Both the position numbers and the translations under genes were made by a program. Of a stretch of DNA of 64,000 nt, positions 11,591 through 23,500 are shown piece by piece (position 1 is the first letter of the stretch; each line of letters opens with the position of its first letter). The notes below the pieces were generated by a model that saw nothing but the letters and a program-made list of their open reading frames with translations, was not told where the DNA came from and ran no database searches. Source of the stretch: Botryosphaeria dothidea (Eukaryota > Ascomycota > Dothideomycetes > Botryosphaeriales > Botryosphaeriaceae); assembly GCA_011503125.2 (NCBI GenBank), contig WWBZ02000002.1, positions 1,240,001 to 1,304,000 on the forward strand, written 5' to 3'.

Positions 11591-13816
11591 TCACCCCCTT
11601 CCTCCCTGCTCTAAAAAATCCTTCTTCTTTTCCTGTTGTTGTTCCCCTGTAACATGACTACTCGGCTGCTGCTGCTCCTCCCCCGGCGTCGGCACCTCCG
11701 GAATCTCCTCCATCTGCGGCACGCTCAGCCTGCGCGGCCGCGGCCCGCCCACCCTCATGATGCCATTCCCGGCGCCCCCCCCTATCCCCGCACCGCTGTT
11801 CCGGTGGTTCGCGACGCGCATCCCGACGCTGGCGATGCCGTTGCTCAGCGCGCTGTGCGCCTGCTGCAGCTGCAGCTCGCGCTCCGCCTCCTCGGCCTGC
11901 GAGCGCAGGAGGACGGTCCCCGGCGTCACCGGCTCCGGGTCGTCGTCTTCGACGATGTAGATGCGCGGGAAGATGAGCAGCAGCGACTCGTCCGGCGCGA
12001 TGACGGGCATGTGCGTGCCGTTGGCAAGCGGGGGCAGGGGCGCCACGGGGGCCGCCATGGCCGGGCTGATGCCGGGGGTGAGGGTGGCGGATGATGGAGG
12101 AGGAGGAGGGTGCGGTTGCGGCTGCGCTATGCCGGCCGTTGTGGGCGTTTTGGTGGGCGTGGATTTGGAGGACTGCGGCGACTGCTGCTGCGGAGTGTCT
12201 ACTTTGTTTGCGTTCGCCTTGCCGCTGCCGCCGACTGCTGCGGTGCCGTTGGATATCTGCGAGGGTCCGTGGTCGTACTGGAAGACGATCGGCTTCTCCC
12301 AGCCGTAGTCCTCGACCTGGAAGTCGGGCTCGAGGCGCAGCCGCAGGCGCTGCGCCTTCCACCAGATGTCGCGCGCGTCCTGCACGATCTGCTCGAGGCG
12401 CCCGCGGAAGCTCTCGACCTGCGCCGCCGGCAGCAGGTGGTGGATGTGGTGCATCAGCTCTTTCACGATGCGCGTCACCAGCTCGTCGGCCACCTCGGCC
12501 TGTTCGTCCTCGAAGGTCGCCAGGAAGATGCCGCGCGTGAAGGCTTCGCGCCGGCTGTTCTCGATGGCCTGCCGGATGAGGACTTCACGAAGGCCGCTCT
12601 CTTCCGAGAGGATGTACGAGGGCTGGAAGAGGTACTTGTCGATGAGGCGGGCGAGGATGGCCAGGATGACGGATATGCGCATCGACTTGGCGCTGGGGGA
12701 GTTGGTGCGTGGGAGGGGGATCTTGTGGGAAAAGTCTTGGGGGTCTCTGAGCTCCGTCCAGGCGTAAGAGTTCTACTTGGGGTATCAGTCAAGAGCACTG
12801 CGAGAAGAACACGCCGGCTTCTTACACTCAAGATTTCTTTGGGGAGATCCTTTCTGAAGTATGTCGAGATGAGATCATGAGCGGACCGCCAAAGCTCATC
12901 AAGTAAGGAGATGCTACCGAGAGGTGAGCATTATACCAAGCGCCATCCTGAGCAAGCACACTTACGAATTCTCCCACTTCTCATCACTCAACGGCTCCGC
13001 AAACCCTTCCAGCTCCGCCAGCCTCTCCGTAGCATCCTCGAGATCCTTCTGCAACTCCACATTCTCCTGATGGCAATTCATGAACGACGCCCTCGCCTTC
13101 TCGCGCTCCGCCTCGACCTTCTTCAGCCGCGCATTCAGCTCCGCCAGCTCCGCGTTCTTCTTGTCCGCCTCCCGCTTGATCACGTCGTTCCGCTCCTCAA
13201 TCTTCCGCTTCATCTCCGCAATCGTCCGCGCCGCCCGCTCGCCCTTCTCCTTCTCCTGCTCCAGCAGCCCGCGCACCTTGGACCCCTGCCGCACCAGCTC
13301 CTCGTCGCTCTTGTGCAAGCGCGCAATGTCCTCCTTCTGCCGCCGCACCTCCTCTTCCAGCCGCCCCACCTCCGCCCCCAGCCCCTCCCGCTCCGCCCGG
13401 TGCCGCTCGTACTTGCGGTCGTACGCCTCGAGGAACGCGGCGACCGTGCGCTCGTGCTCGCGCCGCTGCTCCTCCAGGCGCTCCGCCAGCAGCTTGGCGT
13501 CGCGCTCGCGCTCGCCGGCCAGCTTGCGCAGGCGCGGCACCTCGTCGATCAGCTCGGCCGTGCCGTGGAAGGTCGGGCTGGCGGCGAAGGCGCGCACGGC
13601 GTCGAAGAAGGCCTGCGCGGTGCGGGCCGAGTCGGAGAGCGAGTTGAGCGCGGGCTGCGGCGGCGCGGTGGCATTGTTCACGGCGGCGCTGGAGTTGGCG
13701 CGGGGCAGGGTGGTCGTGGTCGTGGTGGTCGTGGTCGGGCCCGGCGCCGCCGTCGGCGGCGGTGGGGGCTGCGCCGGCGGCTGGGCGGTTGTGGTGGTGG
13801 TGGAGGAGGAGGACAT
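11591..13816 (-). CDS. Conserved-looking coiled-coil protein of unknown function
   Basis: I do not recognise this protein. Exons 13816-12966, 12913-12826 and 12772-11591 join in frame to 706 residues. Residues 1-70 are low complexity, with a run of nine Thr and Pro/Ala stretches. Residues ~80-284 form a long, highly charged heptad-like coiled coil. Residues ~290-450, read across both introns, look like a folded helical block: LDELWRSAHDLISTYFRKDL, TELRDPQDFSHKIPLP, then a segment rich in Ile, Leu and Arg. The remaining ~260 residues are Pro, Gln, Ala and Thr-rich and probably disordered, with one hydrophobic island (LLLIFPRIYIVEDDD). The block split by the introns reads smoothly, which supports the splice model. 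A cytoskeletal or meiotic role would be a guess. The gene is convergent with the PLP enzyme gene. Confidence 0.85.
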
Positions 13817-15544
13817 GAGGATGGTGGTCGTCGATGGCGCATCATCTCATGACGGGCGGGAGGAGGAAAGTGCTGTGAGACTGCAGGCTTTGGGAAAAGG
13901 GAACAAAGCCATTGTTAGGAAAAAAAAACCCATCGCCAACTGGCGGCGGAATTATGGTCGTCTTGTACTGGCGAGCCCTATGCGCCAAGGCTGCATTGCA
14001 TATGTAAGAATCCCTCCCCCGAGAGACGGGTGCCTTCTGCCACTCCCCCGGGCGCCGCATGTCAGTGATTCGTGGGAAAGACTTGCAGGAAAGCAAGCGC
14101 TGATGACGACCGTCTCCCGCTCCTCTCTCTGACCATCGCCGATACCACCCCTCCCCCCTTCTCATTTAAGCTACGCCTGACAGCTGCGCGGTCTGGACTC
14201 TCTCTTTCCGGACACCCAGGTGTCTTCCGGATCCAGCCGTGTTCTGATCACTTGCGGTTTTGCGCTCAAATGGCGCTCCCCCAACCATGAACATATACCG
14301 TCCTCATGAAGCATCTGGCGGGGGTCACTCCGATGCCGGCAATCAAGTCGAAAGGGGGGGGGGGGGGGGGGGGAAATGGTGTTGCACTCACCTCCGGCAG
14401 CAGGCATATCCCTTCTTCCCCCGACCTGATGAACTGTTCGCTCAGCAAAAGAAAAAGCACGGAGTGATATCACTTGACCTCCTGCGTCGCATGCCATCTG
14501 CAACAGCACCAGAGACTGGTAGCGCTTTTGCCAGCTGTTCCCGCGCAAAAATTTTTTATGCACGCATCGGCCGTTCTGACGGCCACGTCCGCACTCCACT
14601 ACCCGGCGCCTAAGTGCGGCTCTGAGGGGACGGGGCGGGGAGCGTAGTCCGTGCCAACGCAGAAAAAAGCGAGCTAGGCGTGGAAACGGCTGATAGACGG
14701 CCGGCATTCGGAGAGGGAGCGAGCGAGCGAGCGCGCGCGCGGGGGTGGGGTTGATGCGGGAAACGTTTCCATGCAGCCTCTTGTTGTTCGTCCGCGGGAC
14801 CCAGACGTGGCGAGTTGCCATTCGGCTAAGCTGCAGGTGCTGGGAATCCGCGGCCAATCGCCGCGGCGGCGCCGTGTCCGTCGTTTGTGGAGCTACGTGG
14901 CGAGTACAACAAATATTAGAAGCGCTGGGGAGGGTGGTAGCGGCTGCGCCTTCGGGGCGGATTGATGTGCGCTGGTCGCGTGGGGAGGAAGCAGAGGCTC
15001 TGCGGCTTGGTTCCACCAGGTCCTGCAGATCCGATGGCCAAGACTGAAGTAACTGCTGATCATCCGTGACAGGCGTGACAAAAGTCGTTGACCATTTCTG
15101 GGCGGAAATCACAAGCCAAAGATCTGGATCGTGCGAACCGTAAATGCCATTACCTATAAACAGCAGCCGCTTTTGCTATGCAGTGAAGTGTCAGTGACCC
15201 CTTATCCTCATACGCATGTCCATCATCCCGTGAAAAAGCCTGTTCCCGAGAAGAAAGAAAATACTCGAGACAGCAAAGAAACGTCTCCCTCCCCCCCCCC
15301 TTCTTGCTCGTACTTCACAGAAAAGCAGAGGCGGTGTAGACCGGCTGCAGTCCCGTGCCCATCATCAGATCAGCGAACTCCCTTATCGACGCCTCGTCCA
15401 ACTCGCCCGTCTCGACAAAGTCGTCAAACTCCGGCTCGACATCTTCCCCATCAGGTCCGGTTACCATGATGATCGGACTGTCTCCGAGGGTGGAGGCCTC
15501 GCTGTCGAAAGAGGAAGAGTCGTCGTCATCCGAGGAGTCATCCT
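13817..15544. other. Intergenic region with G20 tract and GC repeats
   Basis: This 1.7 kb stretch holds the promoter of the coiled-coil gene and the 3' region of STI1. It contains an uninterrupted run of 20 G (14354-14373) and a short GAGC/GCGC simple repeat near 14715-14745. No gene is supported on either strand, although long ORFs occur in the GC-rich DNA. Confidence 0.6.
14354..14373. repeat. Poly-G homopolymer, 20 bases
   Basis: Twenty consecutive G residues lie between AAA and AAATGG. On the other strand this is poly-C. Such a tract can vary in length between isolates and can form a G-quadruplex. Its exact length is the least reliable call in a sequenced assembly. Confidence 0.9.
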
Positions 15545-17453
15545 CTACCGCCCGAGACGGATCACGCCAGCTGCGATGAGCTTCTGAATGTTCGCGCGGA
15601 CCTGCGGGTTCTTCATGTGCTCCTGGAGCGCTGCCGGGTCGCCCTTGGCTTGCTGCAGAATGCTCTGCATGACAGGGTCTTGCAGAATTTGGACGATCTG
15701 TGACCTGTTAGAATCGAAGAGAACTGGAAAGAGGCGGGTTCGGGGGGTTACTCACATCAGGATCCCTCTGGATACGCTCCATGGTCTGTTCCTCGGTCTC
15801 TCCCTCACGAGCCGAGAACTGTGCCTGAATCGCCTTCTGCTGCGCCTGCTCGATCTCGCGAGCGTTCTTGCCGTCATCGTGCCCAGAGGCTTCGGTGAGC
15901 ACATCCAGAGCCTTGTTGTACTCGCGCATGGCCTGGAGAGCCTGAGCCTTGCGGAGGTATGCACGGATGAACTTGGTATCACGCTTGATAGCCTCATCAC
16001 AATCCTGGACAGCCGAAGGGAATGCAAGAAGCTTGATGTAGCAAGCTGCGCGGTTGCTGTACCCGCGAGGGTCCTCGGGAGCACGCTTGACCATCTCGGA
16101 GTATGCCTCCACAGCACCGGCCCAGTCGGCACTCTTGAACTTCTCATTGCCCAGCTCGCGGGCCTCTTCAGCCTTCTGGGGGTCGATGTAAGCTTCCTTC
16201 TCAGCCTTGATCTTAGCCTTCTCGGCAGCACGGAGCTTGTTGAGGACATCGGGGGTGCGGTGCTCAGTGAGAGACTTCTGGTAGAACTCGATGGCCTTGG
16301 CGAGGTCACCCTTCTTCTCATAGGCGGTTCCGATACGGCCGAATGCCTTGGAAATCAGCTTGAAATCAGCAAGGACTTCACGACCGTGCTCGACAGCCTG
16401 CTGGCAGGCCTCGATGGCGCCATCGTAGTCGCCCTTCTCGAACTTGGCGGCACCCAGGTTGGTGAGGTAGGTGATGTCCTTGTAGATCTCCCAAGCCTTG
16501 GTGTAGTGCTCAATGGCCTCGTCGAACTGCCTCTTCTTGTAGAATTGGGTACCCAGAGCCTTCTCTTCGTCGGCCTTCGCCTTCAGCTCCTTCTTCTGTT
16601 GGGCCTCCTCATCTTCCGGCTCCGGTTCGGGCTCTGGCTCGGGAGCCTTCTTCGGCTGCTCAGCGGGCCTTGCGTCAGGCATAGGCACGTCCTCCTCAGC
16701 CTCAGCGGGCTTGGAAGCCTCTTGGGCCCCCTCCGGAGGCTGACCAAACTGCATGTCGATGCCGAGCAGCACGCTCATGACTTGGAGGAAGCGCGGGTCA
16801 CGCATCTCCATGCCAACGCTCTGGGGGTTCTGCTTTATGCGCTGGAGCTTCTGCATGAACTCTTGATCGGCCAGTAGGCTGGCAGTCTTGGGGTTCGAGG
16901 CGAGCTTCTGGATGAGCTGGGGGTCGTTGAACATGTTGGCTAGGCCGCCGGTGGGGTCGGCGCCGTCGCGCCTTGCCTCGGCTTCGATGGCGCGCTGGAC
17001 GGCCTCGAGGCCGGACTTTGCCTGGGCATTGCTGGAGTCGAGCTTGACAGCCTCCTCGTAGGCGTCGACGGCGGCGACTGGGCGTTGCCGTCAGCAAAGT
17101 GGCTCGAAGAGCTATGAGGTGTGTACTTACCGAGGTCACCCTTGCCGTGCAGGGCGGCGCCCTTCCTGGCCCAGCCTTTGCTCCAGTCGGGCTTGATCTC
17201 GGTTGTCTTCTCCGCGTCCTTGTAGGCATTCTCGAAGTCCCTCAGCGAGGCATAGCAGGCGGAGCGGTTAGAGTACAGGACGTGGTTCGAAGGGTCGACT
17301 TCAATGGCCTGCGAGAACTTTTCACTGGGTGTAGTTAGCTATTTTGCGTCCAGATGGCGGGGCTGTGGCGGGCGCAGCTTGGACTCACATAGCTTCGGGG
17401 AACTGCTTGGCGCTGAAGAGCTTGTTGCCCTCAGCCTTGAGCGCATCGGCCAT
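15545..17453 (-). CDS. STI1: Hsp70-Hsp90 organising co-chaperone Sti1/HOP
   Basis: This cytosolic adaptor links Hsp70 and Hsp90 through TPR domains during client hand-over. Exons 17453-17389, 17324-17131, 17077-15756 and 15697-15545 give 577 residues, as usual for Sti1. TPR1 spans about residues 2-115 (start [30 protein letters not shown]), followed by DP1 around 140-190 ([14 protein letters not shown]). An acidic/proline linker holds an [12 protein letters not shown] stretch. TPR2A and TPR2B lie at about 260-500 ([39 protein letters not shown]), and DP2 is at the C-terminus ([18 protein letters not shown]...[15 protein letters not shown]). The final exon holds most of DP2. A heat-shock-element-like sequence lies about 135 bases upstream. 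Confidence 0.97.
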
Positions 17454-17587
17454 AGTGAGCGCGTGTGGTGTTTTTTTGGGGTGAAGCGGGTATCTCTGGT
17501 GCTGTGCGGTGGTGCGGAAGTGACGCGCAGCAGACTGGAGCTCTGGAGTTTAAGTTGCTGGGCCGGCGATCAGCCAGTAGGGATCTG

Positions 17588-17600
17588 GAAACCTCTAGAA
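17588..17600 (-). promoter_or_regulatory. Imperfect heat shock element upstream of STI1
   Basis: The sequence GAAacCTCtaGAA has the GAA-nn-TTC-nn-GAA spacing of an HSF1 site, with one mismatch in the middle unit. It lies about 135 bases upstream of the STI1 ATG. STI1 genes are classic heat-shock genes, so the placement is sensible. A chance match cannot be excluded. Confidence 0.4.
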
Positions 17601-18753
17601 AACACCCGCTTCACATGACTCGCGCACCACCACCTCAGCCTTGCACTTTTCCCCAGCCCACCAGCTCCAGGCAGAGAATCACCTTCGCAACCGGATCTCG
17701 CTCCCGGAACAGCTAGGCTGAAACCACCCGCAATTCCTCGTTGCCTCGAACCCGTGATCACAGCAACGAGCGGCACCACCACATCCACTGCGCATTATCG
17801 AGAGCGAGCGAGCTATGCGCAGATCTTTGGGGCCAATGCATCCAGCGGGTAGATTGACTCATCTGTAGAGTGAATGCGGTCGCAGTTGGATCCTGGCACG
17901 GAATGCAGCCGCAGTCCCGGCTGCCAATATAATCAGGGTCCTCGGCGGCATCAGCATTGGCGATGTCGACAATTGACAGGCGGAAAGCTCATCATCTCAT
18001 GGTGACGATAACAGTGTGAAAGCAACATTGGACGGTTGTCAGGGTTAACGGTGTCAGTGCAAGCGCGCTGTGCTTGGTTGTGGGTGAGAAGAGTTGAGCG
18101 CGGGGAGACTGTCTGTGCAGATTTGGCGACGGTCAAGGCGGTGTTGGAAAGAGTAACAGAGTGATGGTCTATGGCTGCGTCTGTAAGAACGAGCCATGAG
18201 ATGCACAAAAGAGTAATTATAGTGGTGAAGGTTTGAATCGAGATGCCCGAGCCAACACCATGGGGTTGATGGTGATGCAGAGTGCGCCGGCAGCTTAACA
18301 GTGTGGACAGTGGCAGGGAGAGCACTTGCGAGACGCATGCGGACGCGAGAAGAGTCAACGATGGATGTTCCCCGTTGCACGCATTTCATTACCCGACGAC
18401 AGCGCTGCATATCGTGGAAGTTGTGTCGCATAGGTGCATGCGTGCCAAGTCAGATATTCGAGTGGAGGTGGAGGAAGTGCCAGGTGATGGCATTGGTGCG
18501 GGCGATTGGATGCAGTTAACGCATCGTTGCCACAATTGCGGTGGTGACGGGTGTTGACTTAACACCTATGGCGGGGTGGCGGGGTTATTTGGGCGACGAC
18601 GGGTAAGTGATGTGGTGGTTGGCGTAGGGCGCGACGAGTTGGCGAGGGCCGCGGGCGACCTCAACGCCACGCAAAGACGCGTTGGTCGGAGCAAGGCGGC
18701 GCACACCAACCAAGAGAACGTGTAGGAAAACATCAACATCATGGGAAACTGGC

Positions 18754-18860
18754 AAAAAAGCAATTGAAGGTGCCAGTGACGGGGATTGAACTCAACGGGC
18801 AGCGCCCTCGGTGCCTGTCGGGTGCAACACCACGCAGCTGTATCGCGATGCCCGAGGGCA
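18754..18860 (-). pseudogene. Degenerate type II (Ser/Leu-like) tRNA relic with Pol III signals
   Basis: Read on the minus strand, positions 18793-18783 give a B box (GAGTTCAATCC). This is followed by a 3' acceptor-like CACTGGC plus discriminator A at 18771, then a T6 terminator at 18759-18754. Just before the T arm, GGGC-GCT-GCCC forms the long variable arm typical of serine tRNAs. Further upstream, GCGTGGTGTTGC recalls the D-arm A box. However, the T stem has two mismatches, and no 5' strand complementary to CACTGGC (GCCAGTG expected) is found. I therefore call it a decayed or tRNA-derived element, not a working tRNA. Confidence 0.4.
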
Positions 18861-19637
18861 AAAAGGAAAAACCCCTACTTACCAGGTACTTCGTACACGT
18901 ACAACAAACCCAACTAAACCCGCAGGGTGGCCTTACATGTGTCGCTTTTTGAAGTTCCACGAGCCGAACCATCTTTTCAATCGCTGGAGGATGAAAACCT
19001 GCTCCCATATGCGTCTGAGCCTGCCCAATCAGGCCTGAGCGTGGGCACCCAAAGTCCGACCACTGAAAAGTACACATTTGTTGAAAACATGCCTGTCCAG
19101 CCCGGCCAACCGGGGATTGATAGTAGGGGCGGAACGAAATTGAAATATAAAGCTCCTTCGCCGGGGGATTAGGTATACCAGCAGTGGACTGAATGTTGAC
19201 AAAGTGGTCTCCATGGTTCCGGCTCAGCATTCCGCCGCTCGTATGCCTTATCTCCTACCTCGTTCAGTGTCCACGTCGGTGTGGCTTCTCAGCGTTAAGG
19301 TGTCGTCCCTCGCAAAGGATGGAGCACGCTGGTGAGTAGCTCCTGCTACATCGAACCAGCCGTATCAGGGAGACCTGTTAAGTTTTTGACAAAACCTAGA
19401 ATTCCAGAGTTAGCAGATCCTATTTGGCGGTTCATTTATGGCTCGGTCCGGAGCTGTACCAGGTTTCGACCTCAACAATCCAGGGACCACCTACCACACT
19501 TTTACACTCAGGAAATCTTTAAAACCCCGGCACTTAGCGCTCAAAATTTTTTGAGTCTCAACCAGCCCAGCCCATCCGTGCACAGCTGCTCTTGTCGCGT
19601 ATCGGATACCATCATCCTCCCGACTCCCCGTCCACGA

Positions 19638-20447
19638 ATGTCCTCTTCCACATTCGCCGCAATCCTGATCGTCTCCAGGAACCTCAGCACCCAGCGCCTC
19701 AACACCACAAACCAGCCCGCAAGGCCACTTCTTCCCAACCAGGACGGCGCCCGCTCCATGCCCTCTTCCGCCTCCCGCTGGGCCTGGGCGTACCTCGACC
19801 CACCGAGCCCCATGTTTCCAAACCAACGCCCGATCGCACCGCTCGAAGACTGGGCGCAGTGGGCGGCGCAGCGAGATGAGGAGACGGCAGAGCTGCTCAG
19901 ATGTGGACAGCCGCGCAAGCTCTCGCGGGAGGAGCAGTGTGAGCGGAAGAGGCAGGAGAGAGACGTGAGGGAGTGGGTTATCGAGGAAGAAGATGATGAT
20001 GAGACGTGGAGGGTGGAGGAAGAGGAGAGAACGCATGAGCAGAGGCAGAGGGTGGATAACAAGAGATGGGGAATGCAGCAGGAGAGAAACCAGGGTGAGG
20101 AGGGGCCAAGACGAGAAGTTGAAAAGGACCAGGCAGCTGTTGTAAAGGTGTTGCGTGAGTCGCACGGTGAGCGGCGGCAGAGTTACACCGAGCGTTGGGT
20201 CGACGAGCAAGAGCCGCACCGCGACGAGCGGCTCGAGCAGATGTGCCGCGATCAAGAGAAAGTCAGTAAGCTTGACCGACCGCAGCTGGCCCCTCTCAGG
20301 CATGTGGAGTTTGCGAAACCGCCCGATAAAAAGGAGTGGGATGGAGTGCGAGACCGTTGGGCCCACCATAGGGAGTTTGCTGAGCAAATGGGTTGGCTTG
20401 CAAGAAGACAAGAAAGAACAAAAGAAAACGGCGGACCCAAATGCTAG
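19638..20447 (+). CDS. Hypothetical charged protein
   Basis: I do not recognise this protein. From the ATG at 19638 the frame encodes 269 residues. The N-terminus (MSSSTFAAILIVSRNLST) is short, basic and free of acidic residues, so a mitochondrial signal is possible. Residues ~75-250 are very rich in Glu, Arg, Gln and Trp (for example EEEDDDETW and RVEEEERTHEQRQR), and probably form long charged helices. The frame is open for 102 further codons upstream but starts there without ATG. The opposite strand is also open for over 300 codons, so one of the two must be chance. It ends 122 bases before the 3' end of the convergent KAP120 gene, a spacing normal for two real genes. It may be lineage-specific or not a gene at all. 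Confidence 0.45.
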   Translation: MSSSTFAAILIVSRNLSTQRLNTTNQPARPLLPNQDGARSMPSSASRWAWAYLDPPSPMFPNQRPIAPLEDWAQWAAQRDEETAELLRCGQPRKLSREEQCERKRQERDVREWVIEEEDDDETWRVEEEERTHEQRQRVDNKRWGMQQERNQGEEGPRREVEKDQAAVVKVLRESHGERRQSYTERWVDEQEPHRDERLEQMCRDQEKVSKLDRPQLAPLRHVEFAKPPDKKEWDGVRDRWAHHREFAEQMGWLARRQERTKENGGPKC

Positions 20448-20569
20448 CAAAGGCCAGAAGCATCACGTGAAATAAACAGCAAAACATATAGGGCGGATAA
20501 CAAATCAGAGCTTTACAGCTTTCTCTTCGGAAGTCGAGATAAAACCTGGTGTGACCACGACTAACCATT

Positions 20570-23500
20570 CTACATGATGCCGAGCTTGCCGAATGCTTCA
20601 ATCACTTCCTTATCAACATTGACTAACCACTCCTCCCTGAATCTATCTTGTCCGCCACATGTCTCAATAGCGTGCTGCAGGTGGTCACGGATGAATGTGA
20701 TTATGTTGACCGTGTGGACCGGATCGGTGTAGATCATGTCGCGGCGACGCACGTCGTCGGGGGCTTCTGGATCGTTCGTCTGTGGCTCTTCGCGCTGCCA
20801 GACGAGGCAGCTGCATCAAACCGTTAGCATCTTCCATCAATCGGTCTCTGCTAGGGGTAGACTCACTCAACGCTAGGATCCGCATTGCCGTCGGTGAGCT
20901 CAATCACGAGGCCAGTCCACATGGTCATCAAGTCTTGCAATTTGATGAGGATCCAGTCTTTGCCCGTCTCTAACAGCTTCGTGAGTGCCAGACACATCAA
21001 CTTCTTGCTGACCGGGGCAGCAATATTGTCCAGATGGTCAAACCACTCCTCAAGTAGCCATTTCATGCGCTCCTCCAGCGTTTCAGCAACATCCTGCATA
21101 CCATCAGCTGCAGTGCGAGTTTGGGCAGCCTCTATGGCTCCAAGAAGAACGCGGTTAGAAGCAAGACCTATGCGAGCAATCACAGTCCAGTAATCCGTTT
21201 CGACGATGCCATCGACGGCAGACGCACTGTCCAGGCCGTCAGCTCGAGTCCCCGAGAAAAGTTGAGATCAACAGCTTACCGAGAGTTCGGACCTGTCCTC
21301 GTATGAGCTTCCCAAGCACCCTTGAGTCCATCCAGAAGACCGGTAAAGAATTGGGTTCGGATCATATCGGCGGTCAACATTTCTACTGCGCCTTCTCCAC
21401 CCAGCAGGTCCGCTGCGCGAACATACACTTCCACGAGGTGGGTAACGAGTCCGTTGGCTTCTGGGCGTAGTGACCCGAGAAGCGATGCTTGAGCAGATAT
21501 CAGTGTGGCGAAGACGACGGATGATGCCGCATGACAGGTACTCACATAAAGACGTCAAAAGCGTCGTACGTAAGTTGTCAGAGCACATCTCGGTAGGAGC
21601 TAGAAGGAGGTAGACTTCAGCGATCTCGAGCGTCTTTCGTAGGCTTTCGCTGCCCAACTCGAGAGTGGGAATGAGGTAGGGAGCAAGAGATATGACTTCC
21701 GGGGAGGCCGGAGCTGGAGTCTGTTTGAGCACAGCGTCCCAGAGATCAAGAGCATCCTCCAACAAGTAGACCTGGGTATCCGATCCAGGTTCGAGAGTGT
21801 TCTTGATGATAGGGATGACCATGGAGTGGAGAGGCACCGACTCGGCTTTCATGGCGTTGATCAGTCGAGCTAGAATGGTGAGAATTGCCTGCTTCATCAG
21901 GTGTTCCTCGCCCGATTGGTCCCAAAGAGGCGGCAGTAATGATACTATGCTGTTCGCAAAGGGGGAGATCTAGGATGTGAGCTCATGCCTCATCAGCGTA
22001 CGGAAAGAACTTACATGGTGTTCCAAGCGCTCGACAACTACGCTGATAGTGTTGAGAAGAGCCATCTTCGTCTCGCTCAGTTCCACTTCCCCAATCAGAG
22101 CCATCAGTTGGTTCAAAATATTGGAAGCGTGTGGCATGAATCCCTCGACCTTGAAATCCCAATCATCTGCGATATTCTTGAACTGTCGGCCTGCTGTAAC
22201 CCGGACGACGTGGTCATTCAGAGGATCTTCCTTGTTGAGAAGGTAGTCAAAGACTTGATAGACGAGCGGCCGACTTTCATCTGAGACCTTGATCGTTATC
22301 CACTGGCCCAATAATATCGCTATCCGACGTCGCAAGATGTTGTAGCCAGGTTTTTGTTTTTGAACCTCCTGAATAAGTGTAGACCTGATGAAGGCGTCGA
22401 AGTCAAGATCGTGGTGGAGAACCGGAGCTGCCAGGCCAACGGCCGTGTAAACAGAGTCCTTGAAGAGAATGTTCTCGTTTTCTGGGGAAGCGACGGAGTA
22501 GAAGACCTGGAGGAGTGGTTGTGCGAGATGCTTGAAATTGATGGCCAGGTCGAGGAAGAGCCTTTCTGCGCAGGATCTTATCGAATATTCGATGTCATCA
22601 CCTTCCATGTCTTCTCGTCTCTCCCACTCATCTGGTTCTTCCTCCCATTGCCGGAGGTCGCTGGGACGGAAAACGAAGTACCGTGACACGACGGTCTCCA
22701 TCATCTCGCGAACGAATGCCTCACCGAGGAGTTCTTGTTTTACCAGTTGAGTGGCTTCCGATTTCTGCATATGAAGGTCAGCAGCAACGCAACGCAAGTA
22801 GAATATTCAACTTACCTCTTGCTTTTCTTGCTCATGGCGGTACTTGAATGTTTGCGCTGGATTGAAGACCATTCGTATGCAAGCACGGATCAGAAGCAAG
22901 CCTTTCAGACAGAGGCGTTCCATAATGGGCTTTTCATCATCATCCGCATTGCCATCTGTGCCACTCTGGCCATCGGTCGAAGCTTGCTTAGTACCGAAAT
23001 TCTCACCAAACTTGACAATGAGTCCCCAGTAAGCTTTGGTGATGTTAAGTGAGTCCGGGAGTAGGACGAATGCAGCGGGGTGGGCTTTGGCCATTTCAAG
23101 GTGCAGCTTGGAGAGCTGGAGGAGATGCTTCTCGACAAGTTCTTTCACTGGCTGTGAGAGAGTGGACGTTTCTTGCGACGTGAGTGCCAAGAAATCACCC
23201 AACTGGTTTCGTACAATTCCCCAGAATTGCTGGATGTCGGAGTTACGGTTGGGGAAATCGAAACCAGAAATGAGGATACGCCTCAGTACCTTGATGGCAA
23301 GGAGGCTTTGTTCAATGCTCTCAAGCGCACCTCCTTCATCATCACCTCCATGCTGCAGAAAAGCCAGCCATTGTTGGACTTTCTCCATGTAAATATGACC
23401 GAGAACGCGGAAGACCTCTGGAGAAATGGACAGCAGATTAGAGCGGAGCCTGATGATCCGACCGGTCGAGAGCTCTTTGACAATATGGAGGAGAATCAAA

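Larger units (their letters stand above)
17454..19637. other. Intergenic region, STI1 promoter side
   Basis: This 2.2 kb stretch holds the STI1 promoter and a tRNA-like relic at 18771-18860. Its many short ORFs show no domain. The part from about 18750 to 19600 is less GC-rich than the genes. Confidence 0.55.
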
